Source: Muricea muricata | Taxonomy: Eukaryota > Cnidaria > Anthozoa > Malacalcyonacea > Plexauridae | DNA: 64,000 bases | Assembly: GCA_963855995.1 (NCBI GenBank) | Contig: OY979727.1 | Span: forward strand, 6,728,446 to 6,792,445 | Reading direction: 5' to 3' | Shown here: in pieces, positions 23,201 through 33,225 of the stretch | How positions within the stretch are numbered: the stretch's first letter is position 1 | How the letters are laid out: each line of letters starts with the position of its first letter | Notes under the pieces: model-generated | Told to the model about the DNA's origin: nothing | Database searches by the model: none | The model's input: the letters and a program-made list of their open reading frames with translations, nothing else | Position numbers and translations under genes: made by a program

Positions 23201-23362
23201 TGACTGACCAACCTTCTCCACTCCCAGGTAACATAAGTATTATTAGGGGATGTCAGGTAATAATAGGCAATATTAGGTAATATTAGGCGATAATAGGCGA
23301 TATTGGGCGACATTAGGCGATATTGGGCGATATTAGGCGACATTGGGGCCCAGAGTAGGCCT
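20235..23362. mobile_element. 3.1-kb TIR element with GGCGATATTA subterminal arrays, 6-bp TSD
   Basis: The termini are inverted copies of AGGCCTACTCTGGGCCCCAA. Inside each lies a tandem array of GGCGATATT(A/G) words (about 20270-20390 and 23230-23340). TTTAGG flanks both ends (20229-20234 and 23363-23368). It splits an L2-like LINE cleanly. The 2.8-kb interior is not palindromic. It holds a 90-codon minus-strand frame (20528-20800), hydrophobic and unrecognised, and a GC-rich patch near 21115-21165. No transposase recognised. Confidence 0.82.
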
Positions 23363-24070
23363 TTTAGGTATCATTTGGCGCCATGCGTTTTAGAACTTTA
23401 AACATCATCACTAACTCTCGTTTATCAAGTCATGTTTTGATTGTTGCCATTGAAGGGTTTCAAAAATTTGGATAGATCTAATGCTATAGTCTGAATTTGT
23501 TATCATTCGTGCAGCTCTCTTTTTGTAATTTGAATAAATTATTGATGTGACAGCTGTTATTATCATGCGAAACAAAAATATGAATTATGGTAGGACAAGG
23601 GAATTATACATGGTGACTAACACTCCTTGAGAAAAAGACCCTTTAGCATTCCGTAAACTGAGCTACTGTACACGCTTTGATGTTATTTTGCTTTGTTCGT
23701 TATTCCATTCGTTCCGTTTCAATTGGTCATCAATTATAAGGCCAAGAATCTCTTTTTGCTCAATTGTTTTCAACTGATAATCACCATATAATAAGATTAT
23801 CAGTATATGCTTTAACTGCAGAATTCGACTGTTCATCCAAGGAAGAGAATTTCGACCTTTTAAACTTAGAGTGGGGTCAAACTTTTGCACAGCAACACAA
23901 AACGCATCTTTCCAGTCCGACCAATCTGTATTAATCTCTCCATGATCAGATGTATTTTCTCTTGGAGGTTAACTGATCGGAGTTCCACTCGCAGCCAAAT
24001 CATTTTGGGTTTTTTCGTTGATAAGATATTATCGGAAGGCTTACTTCAATCAGATTATACAATAGGGCTT
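23363..24070 (-). pseudogene. L2-like LINE ORF2, part A
   Basis: Minus-strand frames give KTIEQKEILGLIIDDQLKRN (the LGVIIDDQLKWN block after the reverse transcriptase), then QKRAARMITNSDY and MMFKVLKRMAPNDT. Together these are the C-terminal third of a CR1/L2 LINE. Frameshifts and stops separate them. Transcription would run into part B at 20234 but for the 3.1-kb insertion. Confidence 0.78.
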
Positions 24071-24107
24071 TAAAAAAATATTAAACAATTAATTATTGAA
24101 TGAGGTC

Positions 24108-24215
24108 GAGCAGGATATGAGAAACTATTAAGCCAGATGTTTGTGTTATATCTGCCGAAACCGAAGGCTGAGGAGATAACACAAACCGAGGTCTTAATAA
24201 TTCCTCATATCCTGC
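24108..24215. repeat. Imperfect hairpin MITE
   Basis: GAGCAGGATATGAGAAACTA on the left is inverted on the right (TTCCTCATATCCTGCGAG). The matched arms run about 50 bases, with some mismatches, including GTTTGTGTTAT. Confidence 0.6.
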
Positions 24216-24239
24216 GAGAACCGAATAAGCGATGTAAAA

Positions 24240-25017
24240 CAATATTATATTAAAAAGAGAACAATTGGCTGTACAATAACTTTTTTCATTTTAAAATCTC
24301 AAATACATATCTGTAAATCATGACCATAACTGTATAATGTCTCCAAACTAAAAATGTTCTTGCTAATTTTTAAACTAAATTGGTGCTGATCTTGCAGTTT
24401 TCAGTAACTTCTGAAATCAAAGTAAATTGATATTAGTCCTTTTAATGTTTCTACATTGTGTTGGTTAGTGTTCTCTCCCCTATGTCACTAACAGGCACCT
24501 ATTAATAGAGGCGAGTTACGTTGCTAAACAAGTTGAAAACTACATATGATGAAAGAGCATGAGCACAAGCCTTTGATCTTATGCGCTTTTCAATTAGGGC
24601 AAGTCGCTTCAATATAATAAGCACCTTATTGGAGTGTTAAAATTACTTAAATTTAATATAGAAGTTAACTGAGTAATATATAATATCACTTGAGTTGAAA
24701 GCCTGAAATGACACTCAAATTAACATGAATTAAAACTGAAAATACATTTGTCCACGGACGGTCTGTAGAAGCAGATGTATGAAATATAATCGATTAAATA
24801 AACTATGCAAGCAATCTCGGATGGACACAACATGTCATTTCAAGTCTAACAGCCTTGAAATTTCTGAACGAATACGATTACCACAATTATTTCTCATACT
24901 ATTCCTCTATTGTTTTCAGAATGCTTGTTACAAATATAGGAAACCATTCTAGAGGCTATTGTCAACATAGTGCAGTATTTCAGGCAATGAAACGCTCGAA
25001 CTCACCAAGAGACCATT
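24240..25017. other. Gene-free stretch
   Basis: AT-rich, no recognisable coding or structural feature. Confidence 0.4.
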
Positions 25018-25239
25018 TCACATGAACTTTGAAAAATAATTTTGCGACTTTTCAACAAATATATTCAAATATATGCTTAAAATCTTTGCGTTATGTTTCT
25101 CCTTCCCATAAAATTTGATCAGATGAGAAAATGACTCGGGAAAAATTTGCAAAAGTTCGTCAATTTTGTAATACAGTTTATTAATATGCAGTCTTTTGCC
25201 CTCTTGTTCCGCCATGTTGGATTTCTCTTGTTGGCCCAC
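25018..25239 (-). CDS. Small hypothetical ORF
   Basis: The frame contains a well-placed internal start, AACATGGCGGAACAAG at about 25215, giving MAEQEGKRLHINKLYYKIDE and a Leu/Phe-rich tail ending FSKFM. I recognise no domain. The ATGGCGG start is also a YY1-like word frequent in repeats here, so this could equally be repeat sequence. Confidence 0.2.
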   Translation of the reverse strand: MGQQEKSNMAEQEGKRLHINKLYYKIDELLQIFPESFSHLIKFYGKEKHNAKILSIYLNIFVEKSQNYFSKFM

Positions 25240-25287
25240 CTCCGCCAGGTATACGTCAGCAATCTATGTCTTCTATATCTATGGTTC

Positions 25288-25434
25288 AATAGACCTTTTC
25301 TGAACTACAAAGCATGGTGCATTGTGGTTTAGATTCAGTACAAAATAATTAATTTATCATACCTTATATGGAATTGCTTGTACTGAAGCTATACCAGCAT
25401 GCATCTTGTTCTCTTATTTCAGAAAAGGCCTATT
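25288..25434. mobile_element. Small TIR MITE
   Basis: AATAGACCTTTTCTGA at the left end is inverted at the right as TCAGAAAAGGCCTATT. About 147 bp, non-coding. Confidence 0.6.
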
Positions 25435-25861
25435 ATAGAGTGCAAGAAAAGGAGTAGCTATGTTAAAAAATTAAAGTTGTTGCTTTTGCCACTTAAGCTT
25501 ATGTCGAAGTGGTACCTCTGCTAAGTCTGACAGGCTGTTGAATAACGAATTCTAGGTTTCAGGGACATTGTTGGCTGTTCGGTAACAAATCCTATGGTCA
25601 AGGACGTTGTTGTCAGAGTTCTTTTGGGCTTCGTTAACCTTCACAAACGAGAAAGTTTTAAGTAAAATAAACTGTAAGAGTTGTGCATGATAGCCCCCGT
25701 AGTGTATTGGTCAAAGCAAGGATTTACCCAGCAGCGGGGCTTAGTTCGATCCCTCACCCTGCACTGAATCCTTTTGCCCTTCGTCAAAGCTAGCAACTAA
25801 TTATAGAGTGCAAGAAAATCATTAGCTATGATAAAAAATCTGCAGCTTTCACCACTTAATT
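25433..25861. repeat. Pair of ~60-bp direct repeats flanking a tRNA-like segment
   Basis: TTATAGAGTGCAAGAAAA and about 40 further bases ending in CACTTAA occur at about 25433-25494 and again at 25802-25858. The intervening 300 bases contain the tRNA-like sequence at 25692-25765. Confidence 0.6.
25692..25765 (+). repeat. tRNA-like sequence (possible SINE head)
   Basis: An A-box-like segment (TAGTGTATTGGTC) is followed 42 bases later by a B-box-like AGTTCGATCCC. The 5' GCCCCCG does not pair with the 3' CACCCTG, so this is not an intact tRNA. It is more likely a tRNA-derived SINE head or relic. Confidence 0.4.
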
Positions 25862-26194
25862 TGGAAATTGCTAAGGTTCTGAAATCAATCATGCAGAGCA
25901 GACGTGCTATTTTGAGCTCCACTAGCGTAAGCCAAAAATCAGTTAATTTGCTATCTAGCCCTCAAAATTTGGCTGACTCGTTGTCAGAGTTTGCTAATGA
26001 CGATCCACCAGATACTGGAGAAGTTAATTGTACAAGTGGCATAACTGAATCGATCCGAAAATCGCTTGGTCTGGCTTAGTCGGGGGATTTTCAATCAGTA
26101 AAGCAGTTTGTTGCTGATTCGCTGAAGCTGAAGGGTGTTTGGTCCCAGCCTGGCGGTGACAAAAAAGTTTTCGCCGCTGAGGATGTATCAATTA
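25828..26194 (+). pseudogene. Unknown TE-type ORF, 5' part, split by palindrome 2
   Basis: The frame runs from MIKNLQLSPLNLEIAK to a TAG at 26077 and continues in the same frame as SGDFQSVKQFVADSLKLKGV then WSQPGGDKKVFAAEDVSI. After removal of the palindrome and one copy of its 10-bp duplication it resumes at 29889 as IWRKDKNLLFIEEAK and stops at 29941. The GVWSxPGGDxKxF block recurs at 44644-45039 (GKWTSPGGDYKLF), so it belongs to a repeat family. One nonsense codon plus the insertion break it. Confidence 0.65.
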
Positions 26195-26209
26195 GGGTAA
26201 GGGTAAAAC

Positions 26210-26315
26210 GCGGATACGGACGGACGGACGGATATCCGGACGGACGGATATCCGGACGGACGGATATCCGGACGGACGGATATCCGGACGGACGGATGTC
26301 CGGACGGACGGACGA
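26210..26315. repeat. GGACGGACGGATATCC tandem array, left
   Basis: A 15-16 bp unit, GGACGGACGGATATCC, is repeated about six times. The mirror array is at about 29715-29862. Open frames rich in SVRPDIRPSGYP on either strand are translations of this repeat. Confidence 0.9.
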
Positions 26316-26406
26316 GAGGGTAAAACACGGATATGTGAGTAAAACGCGGATGAGAGGATAACATTGGTAATCATAACATTGGTAATCATCATTATAACAT
26401 TTTAAG

Positions 26407-26852
26407 GGACCGATTACATGGGCGAGTTGTCCTGCAAACTGAGTTGAACTCGGGCACGGGAGTGATTTTAATCTTGAAAATGTAAACAAATATAAGTCAT
26501 GAAACTCAAAATAGCAAATGAATTATGTTTTATAATTATTTCAAAACACGCTTTAATAACATTTTGGACTGCAAAATTAAAACATTTTACGAAAACCGAA
26601 ATCGTAAAATTGAAAAGCGAAAAACCGATCGGGGCCAATAGCTACTAAACAAAATTATCGTGGCTAAAACTTCCCTCTATACGTAAGGAAGTCATAACAT
26701 GCAATATACAAACCATTATATATTAATAAAAATTTTGCAACGATTTTTCAGGTGTTGTGCATTTTTAATCTATGCGTTTTTGAGCCATCCCGGCACATGT
26801 AATCGCAATTAACAAGTCAACTCTGCAAGGCGAGTCAACTCACTTAGCCCCT
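26407..26852. mobile_element. Harbinger-type MITE nested in the left arm
   Basis: The outer end GGGACCGATTACATGG resembles the termini of the autonomous Harbinger at 40963 (GGGGCCGATTACATGG). The inner end is AGCCCCT. TAA flanks both sides. The mirror copy is in the right arm at 29177-29619, so it was present before the arms were duplicated. Confidence 0.7.
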
Positions 26853-27244
26853 TAAAGACCTCAACCGTAATTAAGACTGTATGACATGTAGAACACAAAT
26901 CAAGGGGGGGGAATGATTGGTTTTCTTGTCACAATGGAAAATATCTACAGAAATGAGCACGTTACACCCGTTTTCAAAATTGTAATATCTAATCCCAATT
27001 ATTGGAATTTAAGCGGCTGGCTATGCAAGCACATGGACTTGTCGGCTATCGATCGCAAGGGAAATTCCCGAAATGTAGCAAAATCTCCCTGTAAAATTAG
27101 TTGGATGGAATACACAGCCAAATACTTCTGTAGTTCTACAATAAATGTCACGTGCAAGTGAAATTCCCGAGATGTAGCAAAATCTCCCTGTAAAATTAAG
27201 TTGGAATAAAAAGCTAAATAATTCTGCGTGTTCATTAAAGTAAA

Positions 27245-27923
27245 ATGTCACTCTTCAGAAACTTGGTGCGGACAGACGGGACCACTAAATCCGATTTAGA
27301 TTTTAGAGAACTGCCTATTTTTTCATACAAAAATTTGGTCGATAGAGAGGAAATTGGAGTCGGCGCATATATTTGCAGTTGTTTTTACGGCGAAGCTTCC
27401 TGACAAAAGCAAAGTCGTTGTTAAAAAGTTGATAAGTGCTGATGAAGAAACTAAGAAATCTCTTATTAAAGAAGCGCGATTGCTCCAAAACCTCCGCCAT
27501 GCTAATGTCGTAGAGTTTAAGGGGATATGCACGGACCAGCTTTCTTTACTGCTGGAATATACATATTTTGATTTCAGTCCATTTGGATGCGATATTCAGA
27601 CTCACAGCCTTGCTGAATTTCTAGCGGTTTGCGAACAGTCTAGTTGCGATGGGATGAATGTTGCAGTATTTACTCACGCAGCATTTGGCGTAGTGTCTGG
27701 TTTAAAGTACCTGCATCAAAACAACATTGTGCATCGTGACTTGAAACCAGCTAACATCCTGGTATCTAACCGGCACTACCACCATCTAAGCGACCAGGAG
27801 AAGATAAAGCAGATTATTTCCATCAAGCCGCTTTGTGCAAGCTTTCAGACTTCGTTGAAAGCCGTTCAACGGACATTCAGACGCAGAATATCTTAAAGTC
27901 GAGAACTAATCGTGTGGATAGAG
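27245..27923 (+). pseudogene. Captured protein kinase fragment, left arm
   Basis: From ATG 27245 the sequence encodes MSLFRNLVRTDGTTKSDLD, then a glycine-loop-like EIGVGAY, a frameshift, and VVVKKL (ATP-binding Lys), EARLLQNLRHANVVEFKGI (alpha-C Glu), LLLEYTYFDFSPFG, YLHQNNIVHRDLKPANIL (catalytic loop) and, after another frameshift, CKLSDFVESR. The DFG Gly is Val here. It ends at a good donor, GATAGAG|GTAAGT. This looks like a genomic exon copied with intron sequence. The kinase type is TKL-like by general appearance, low certainty. It lacks the rest of the C-lobe and is inactive. Confidence 0.82.
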
Positions 27924-28100
27924 GTAAGTAGAAACAGCGAGATGTAAACTTTGGGCATATTTTATGTATTTCGTACTTTCTTTCATGCAGATAACCAGTG
28001 GCGTCGCCAGCGCGATAAGTGAGGGGGACATGTTCATATATTCGTGTTCTGCACAATTAATTTCTTTTGAAATCGAATCGATCTCGCTGTTTCTACTTAC

Positions 28101-28786
28101 CTCTATCCACACGATTAGTTCTCCACTTTAAGATATTCTGCGTCTGAACGTCCGTTGAACGGCTTTCACCGAAGTCTGCAAAGCTTGCACACAAGCGGCT
28201 TGATGGAAATAATCTGCTTTATCTTCTCCTGGTCGCTTAGATGGTGGTAGTGCCGGTTAGATACCAGGATGTTAGCTAGCGCTGGTTTCAAGTCACGATG
28301 CGCAATATTGTTTTGATGCAGGTACTTTAAACCAGACGCTACGTCAAATGCTGCGTGAGTAAATACTGCAACATTCATCCCATCGCAACTAGACTGTTCG
28401 CAAACCGCTAGAAATTCAGCAAGGCTGTGAGTCTGAATATCGCATCCAAATGGACTGAAATCAAAATATGCATATTCCAGCAGTAAAGAAAGCTGGTCCG
28501 TGCATATCCCCTTAAACTCTACGACATTAGCATGGCGGAGGTTTTGGAGCAATCGCGCTTCTTTAATGAGAGATTTCTTAGTTTCTTCGTCAGCACTTAT
28601 CAACTTTTTAACAACGACTTTGCTTTTGTCAGGAAGCTTCGCCGTGAAAACAACTGCAAATATATGCGCCGACTCCAATTTCCTCTTTATCGACCAAATT
28701 TTTGTATGAAAAAATAGGCAGTTCTCTAAATCTAAATCGGATTTAGTGGTCCCGTCTGTCCGCACCAAGTTTCCGAAGAGTGACAT
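28101..28786 (-). pseudogene. Captured protein kinase fragment, right arm
   Basis: Inverted twin of the left-arm fragment. An uninterrupted 206-codon frame (28786-28166) starts MSLFGNLVRTDG. A one-base loss shifts residues about 20-42 out of the true frame, destroying the glycine loop, before the shared frameshift restores it. VVVKK (K60), E76 and HRDLKP (163-168) are intact, but an extra AL follows HRDLKP. The DFG codons are present at about 28166 but out of frame because of one inserted G. Same GTAAGT donor at 28100. Inactive as encoded. Confidence 0.82.
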
Positions 28787-29176
28787 TTTACTTTAATGAA
28801 CACGCAGAATTATTTAGCTTTTTATTCCAACTTAATTTTACAGAGAGATTTTGCAACATCTCGGGAATTTCACTTGCACGTGACATTTATTACAGAACTA
28901 CAGAAGTATTTGGCTGTGTATTCCATCCAACTAATTTTACAGGGAGATTTTGCTACATTTCGGGAATTTCCCTTGCGATCGATAGCCGACAAGTCCATGT
29001 GCTTGCATAGCCAGCCGCTAAATTCCAATAATTGGGATTAGATATTATAATTTTGAAAACGGGTGTAACGTGTTCATTTCTGTAGATATTTTCCATTGTG
29101 ACAAGAAAACCAATCATTCCCCCCCTAGATTTGTGTTCTACATGTCATACCGTCTTAATTACGGTTGAGGTCTTTA

Positions 29177-29619
29177 AGGGGCTAAGTGAGTTGACTCGCC
29201 TTGCAGAGTTGACTTGTTAATTGCGATTACATGTGCCGGGATGGCTCAAAAACGCATAGATTAAAAATGCACAACACTCGAAAAATCGTTGCAAAATTTT
29301 TATTACTATATAATGGTTTGTATATTGCATGTTATGACTTCCTTACGTATAGAGGGAAGTTTTAGCCACGATAATTTTGTTTAGTAGCTATTGGCCCCGA
29401 TCGGTTTTTCGCTTTTCAATTTTACGATTTCGGTTTTCGTAAAATGTTTTAATTTTGCAGTCCAAAATGTTATTAAAGCGTGTATTGAAATATAAAACAT
29501 AATTCATTTGCTATTTTGAGTTTCATGACTTATATTTGTTTACATTTTCAAGATTAAAATCACTCCCGTGCCCGAGTTCAACTCAGTTTGCAGGACAACT
29601 CGCCCATGTAATCGGTCCC
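29177..29619. mobile_element. Harbinger-type MITE nested in the right arm
   Basis: Mirror copy of the MITE at 26407-26852, with the same termini and flanks. Confidence 0.7.
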
Positions 29620-29946
29620 TTAAAATGTTATAATGATGATTACCAATATTATGATTACCAATGTTATCCTCTCATCCGCGTTTTACGCACATAACCGTGT
29701 TTTACCCTCTCGTCCGTCCGTCCGGATATCCGTCCGTCCGGATATCCGTCCGTGCGGATATTTGTCCGTCCGGATATCCGTCCGTGCGGATATCCGTCCG
29801 TCCGGATATCCGTCCGTCCGGATATCCGTCCGTCCGTCCGGATATCCGTCCGTCCGTATCCGCGTTTTACCCTTACCCGTATCAATTATATGGAGAAAGG
29901 ATAAAAACCTTCTGTTTATCGAAGAAGCAAAGCAAACCAACTGAAA

Positions 29947-30486
29947 ATGGAGATTTGTAGATATATGTGTGGTCATTCAAGTAAAACGGCTGATACTTAT
30001 GCGAAAATCATGGAGTTTAAACATGGGCAACTATCTAATGAGGAAGCAATTAAAATGTTGTCGGATAAGTGTGAATACATGAGTACTGTTATGATACAAA
30101 TGAGCACAAAGATTGAAAGATTTGTAGAAAAATCATCAGATCCACATGTTGATCTTATAAATTCACATGCTGGCAATGCAAATGAAGAGGTTGTTGGTCA
30201 CGGAAAAGACGATGATGGTGTTAAGACTATAAACACGGAACATTCGGTGAGTACTTTTAACAATGGTGTCTATAGTCTATTAACAAAGGATTCTCATAAT
30301 TCTATGGGTAATGGCAATACATATGCTAAAGTTCCTGCACGTGGGCCATCCATTAAATCAATTCAACATAGTAAGTTACCTAATAAAGGTGTCATTATCA
30401 AAGGTGTCATCATGATTAATGATGCAGAAATCGCTAACAAAGATCCTGTGCTTCAGAAACTTATTCAGCAAGATAATTTAGTTTGA
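29947..30486 (+). CDS. Hypothetical 179-codon ORF beside palindrome 2
   Basis: The protein is open for 179 residues, polar and rich in Asn, Ser and Lys, with a possible coiled segment (residues about 25-65, EEAIKMLSDKCEYMSTVMIQ). I recognise no domain. It follows the split ORF at 25828-26194/29889-29941 by a few bases and may be the next ORF or a shifted continuation of the same repeat family. Confidence 0.35.
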   Translation: MEICRYMCGHSSKTADTYAKIMEFKHGQLSNEEAIKMLSDKCEYMSTVMIQMSTKIERFVEKSSDPHVDLINSHAGNANEEVVGHGKDDDGVKTINTEHSVSTFNNGVYSLLTKDSHNSMGNGNTYAKVPARGPSIKSIQHSKLPNKGVIIKGVIMINDAEIANKDPVLQKLIQQDNLV

Positions 30487-30908
30487 ATGGGTTCAGTGGA
30501 GTTAAACGAAAGCGTCAAAGCACAAAAAGTTCTTTCTATGTGGAATTGCGGACAGTGTCAGTGCTCAGGATATACTATCTTATCTGGAAAAACGTGATAT
30601 AAAACCAACTTATTTATTGCTTTTTAAAAGTAAACGGAAGGGCACTGTTTCGGACAAACTGCATGTACAAGCAAATAAAAGTTCACTTATATTGAAAATG
30701 AAACTTTTTGGCCAGAGTTTGGCAAAAAAATTTTACCTTCAAGGAACATGTACTCCAAGATCTAAATAATGGCCTTAATTCTGGTTAGGATTTCCCCAAG
30801 ATTATATAGGGTTGGGCGGACGAAGCGCAAATGTGATAATGAAAATTTAATTAAAGTAAGAATCACCGGACGTGAAGTTAGTAAACTCAGACAAATTCCT
30901 AAATGTTT

Positions 30909-31111
30909 AAGGCCCTGTCACACGGTGGAATTTTTCTTGCAACTTGCAATGCAATTCTACTCTTGGGAGATGTAAAATTGGCAAATACAAGTTTCCATCA
31001 AAGTTTGCTGATATATTTTTAAAATACCAAAATTTGTCACGAATTTACATCTTTTAGAGTAGAATTGCGTTGCAAGTTGCATGAAAAATTGCACCGTGTG
31101 ACAGGTCCTTT
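30909..31111. mobile_element. Short TIR MITE
   Basis: AAGGCCCTGTCACACGGTG at the left is inverted at the right as CACCGTGTGACAGGTCCTTT. The arms extend through TGCAACTTGCAA and ATTCTACTC (about 55 bp). Non-coding; it lies just upstream of the next gene. Confidence 0.75.
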
Positions 31112-31236
31112 AGCGTTGAACGCTAGATCGTTAGTTAAACCAGGGTGCTGTAAAACACGGGCGTGGAAACGGCAGCTGCGTCACCCGTGATCTATCTGTG
31201 ATGCGCGATCCCTCCGCCCCCGCATACTTAATAAAG

Positions 31237-32619
31237 ATGGCGTCGGAATGTGAGAGTGAGCTTAACATAGACGAAGAAATATCAAACGTTTCTGTACACA
31301 TTCCGCAAAATTTAAACTGGATTTGGTCACAAAAAGGTCGACAGCTCTTTCACAAGGTTCTTCAAATTGTAAGCAACGTTGAAAACGAAACCGGTGAGTC
31401 AAGCGCTGCACAGAGTCACAGACATTATTGTCGAAAACTTTTCAACGTAATGAAGATCGTTGCGATGATCTAGCTATCTTATTTTTGAAGGAAATCTCAA
31501 TGTCGTTCCACAGTTGTATTCGGAATGTTCAAGATATTAAATGTGTGAATGTGAAAATGACAAAACTAGAAAGTAGTTTAATTTAAAACTGCGTGAAAAA
31601 GCATCAATTACGACAAACTGGGGATTATTGTTAGATGCCTGTGGACTAGATGTGTCTGAAACAACAAACAACATCTTAAACCATGTTTTGCAACACTTTT
31701 GGACTTCGATAGTATTGGCTGAGTCTCACGACTTGAACGACGAGCATGAATCTTTTACAAAATTGTCAGATTCATTGAGCTCAAATCCTCATGATGAAGA
31801 AAATGATGTAAACTTAATTGAAGGAAAGACTGTTCAGGAACATGCTAATTGGGATTTAAACGAGTTAGGGATTTGATAAATACTGGGCCTCAGGTACACA
31901 AAATTCAAGTCTCAAAAACAAATGCTACTGAAATTGAAGTAGATAAGAATTATCTCCAGTCATTAATTGAAAGGTTGGGCAAGGATAACCTAGTTCAGCC
32001 AGGGAAATTTCTTTTTATTCCAAAGGCCAGTGTTGTGGAAGTTTTTATCTATCTTCATGAAATTGTTGAAAAAATAGTCAAGGATGGACTTAAAACATGT
32101 GTGGACAAAGACATATTGAAGAAGTGTTTACAATATTTAAGTGAAGATAAGGACCCACGTAAAATGTGGCATAAGTTGCTTGGTGATGAAGATACTGATA
32201 TGTTTTGTGCTGCTTCTGTTGTATTACTTCAAAGAGTAGTTGTCATGTTGGTAAAACCAAAGCAACAAATAATTCGAGAACAGCTTCAACTAAAAGCCAA
32301 TAAGCAAAGTGCATCCCTACGACAAACTGTTAAATCAATACAAAAGCCAAAAGAAAAAAAGGAACCTCCAAGTCAATCAATCATTGCATTTCGTAGTAAC
32401 CCCACAGATGCCTCTACTGTTCTGGAACTTTTGACTGATGTTTTTAGTAAATCTGAGCCTTCCGTTATGTTAAACAAATTGCATGGAGTTGAAATCACCT
32501 CAATTTTGCAATCACTGGGCCTACCAGTTTTAAATGGGAAGGCAAAAAGCCAACAAATTCAATCACTTGAAAAACATCATGCTACTAGGAAAGGGTTGAA
32601 TATTGTTTTCCCTGAGAAG
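31237..32619 (+). pseudogene. Unrecognised gene, spliced or frameshifted
   Basis: An ATGGCGTCGG start at 31237 opens MASECESELNIDEEISNVSV and LNWIWSQKGRQLFHKVLQIV. A second piece begins near 31577 after an AG acceptor-like site (KLREKASITTNWGLLLDACG) and runs to 31852. There a one-base loss (ANWDLNELGI instead of the alternative frame GFKRVRDLIN) shifts into a 259-codon frame ending PEK at a strong donor, AAG|GTAAGT, at 32619. The later part has a helical segment (VVEVFIYLHEIVEKIVKDGL) and a basic Lys/Gln-rich stretch. No family recognised. The good donor implies a genuine gene or a copied gene segment; a decayed inverted copy follows at 32898-33225. Confidence 0.5.
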
Positions 32620-32897
32620 GTAAGTTGAGTAAAGTTTATCTGACCTCCACTTAGCTGCAATACACTCCCCCTCCCCGCCTAGTGCATCTTGCTTTGTTTT
32701 TTTTTACTCATGGGTTTTGGCTTAGTCTTGAAATGCATTTTCCTTTTTTTGTCAGCTTAATAAAGATAGAAAATGAATGGTTGGCCAGGTTGGGTTCAAT
32801 TCAATGAAATTTGTTGTAACCGAATATCAGATCTGAAGAAAAGCATCAGTTGAATTCCAGCATTTTGGTATGAAGGCATCTGTTGGTTTTCTGTCAA

Positions 32898-33225
32898 TTA
32901 CAATGATTTATTGGTACATTTTAAATTTTGGCTTTTGTCTTGATTTAATAGCTTGTCATGGTGAGGCACATTACTTATTATACAGCATTTACCTGTAGCT
33001 GTTCTTGAATTATTTCTTACTTTGATGACAACCAGACTTTGAAGTAGTAAGACAAAACTGGCATGTAACAGATAAGTATCATCACCTAGTAGCTTATATA
33101 CCACATTTTACAAGGGCTTTCAACATAATTTTCATATGCCTTTGTCCACACATACATCCAGTCAGTCCTTGACTTTTTTTTAACAATTTCATGAAGGTAA
33201 ATTATAACTTTCCTGGTTGTCACCA
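32898..33225 (-). pseudogene. Inverted decayed partial copy of the preceding gene
   Basis: Minus-strand frames read IIYLHEIVKKKSRTDWMYVW and CKMWYIS, then YKLLGDDTYLLHASFVLLLQ. These match FIYLHEIVEKIVKDGL, RKMWHKLLGDEDTDMFCAAS and VVLLQRVVVM of the plus-strand gene (about 32010-32360). It is heavily mutated, so the inversion is old. Confidence 0.75.

Larger units (their letters stand above)
26195..29878. mobile_element. Palindromic foldback element 2 with kinase cargo (10-bp TSD)
   Basis: The ends are inverted copies of GGGTAAGGGTAAAACGCGG, flanked by a perfect 10-bp duplication GTATCAATTA (26185-26194 and 29879-29888). The empty site is reconstructed by the ORF it interrupts. Arms are about 1.75 kb (26195-27943) and 1.8 kb (28081-29878), with a 137-bp loop. 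From outside in, each arm holds a GGACGGACGGATATCC array, a Harbinger-type MITE, a duplicated 88-bp unit and a protein-kinase gene fragment that ends with its splice donor. TSD length fits Mutator-like or foldback elements. No transposase is encoded. Confidence 0.92.

Noticed and set aside
26091-26489. Open frames rich in SVRPDIRPSGYP (both palindrome 2 ends)
   Set aside because: They translate the GGACGGACGGATATCC tandem array and exist in several frames on both strands.
26210-29862. CRISPR-like repeats
   Set aside because: Units are contiguous with no unique spacers, in an animal genome context, and are the subterminal repeats of foldback elements.
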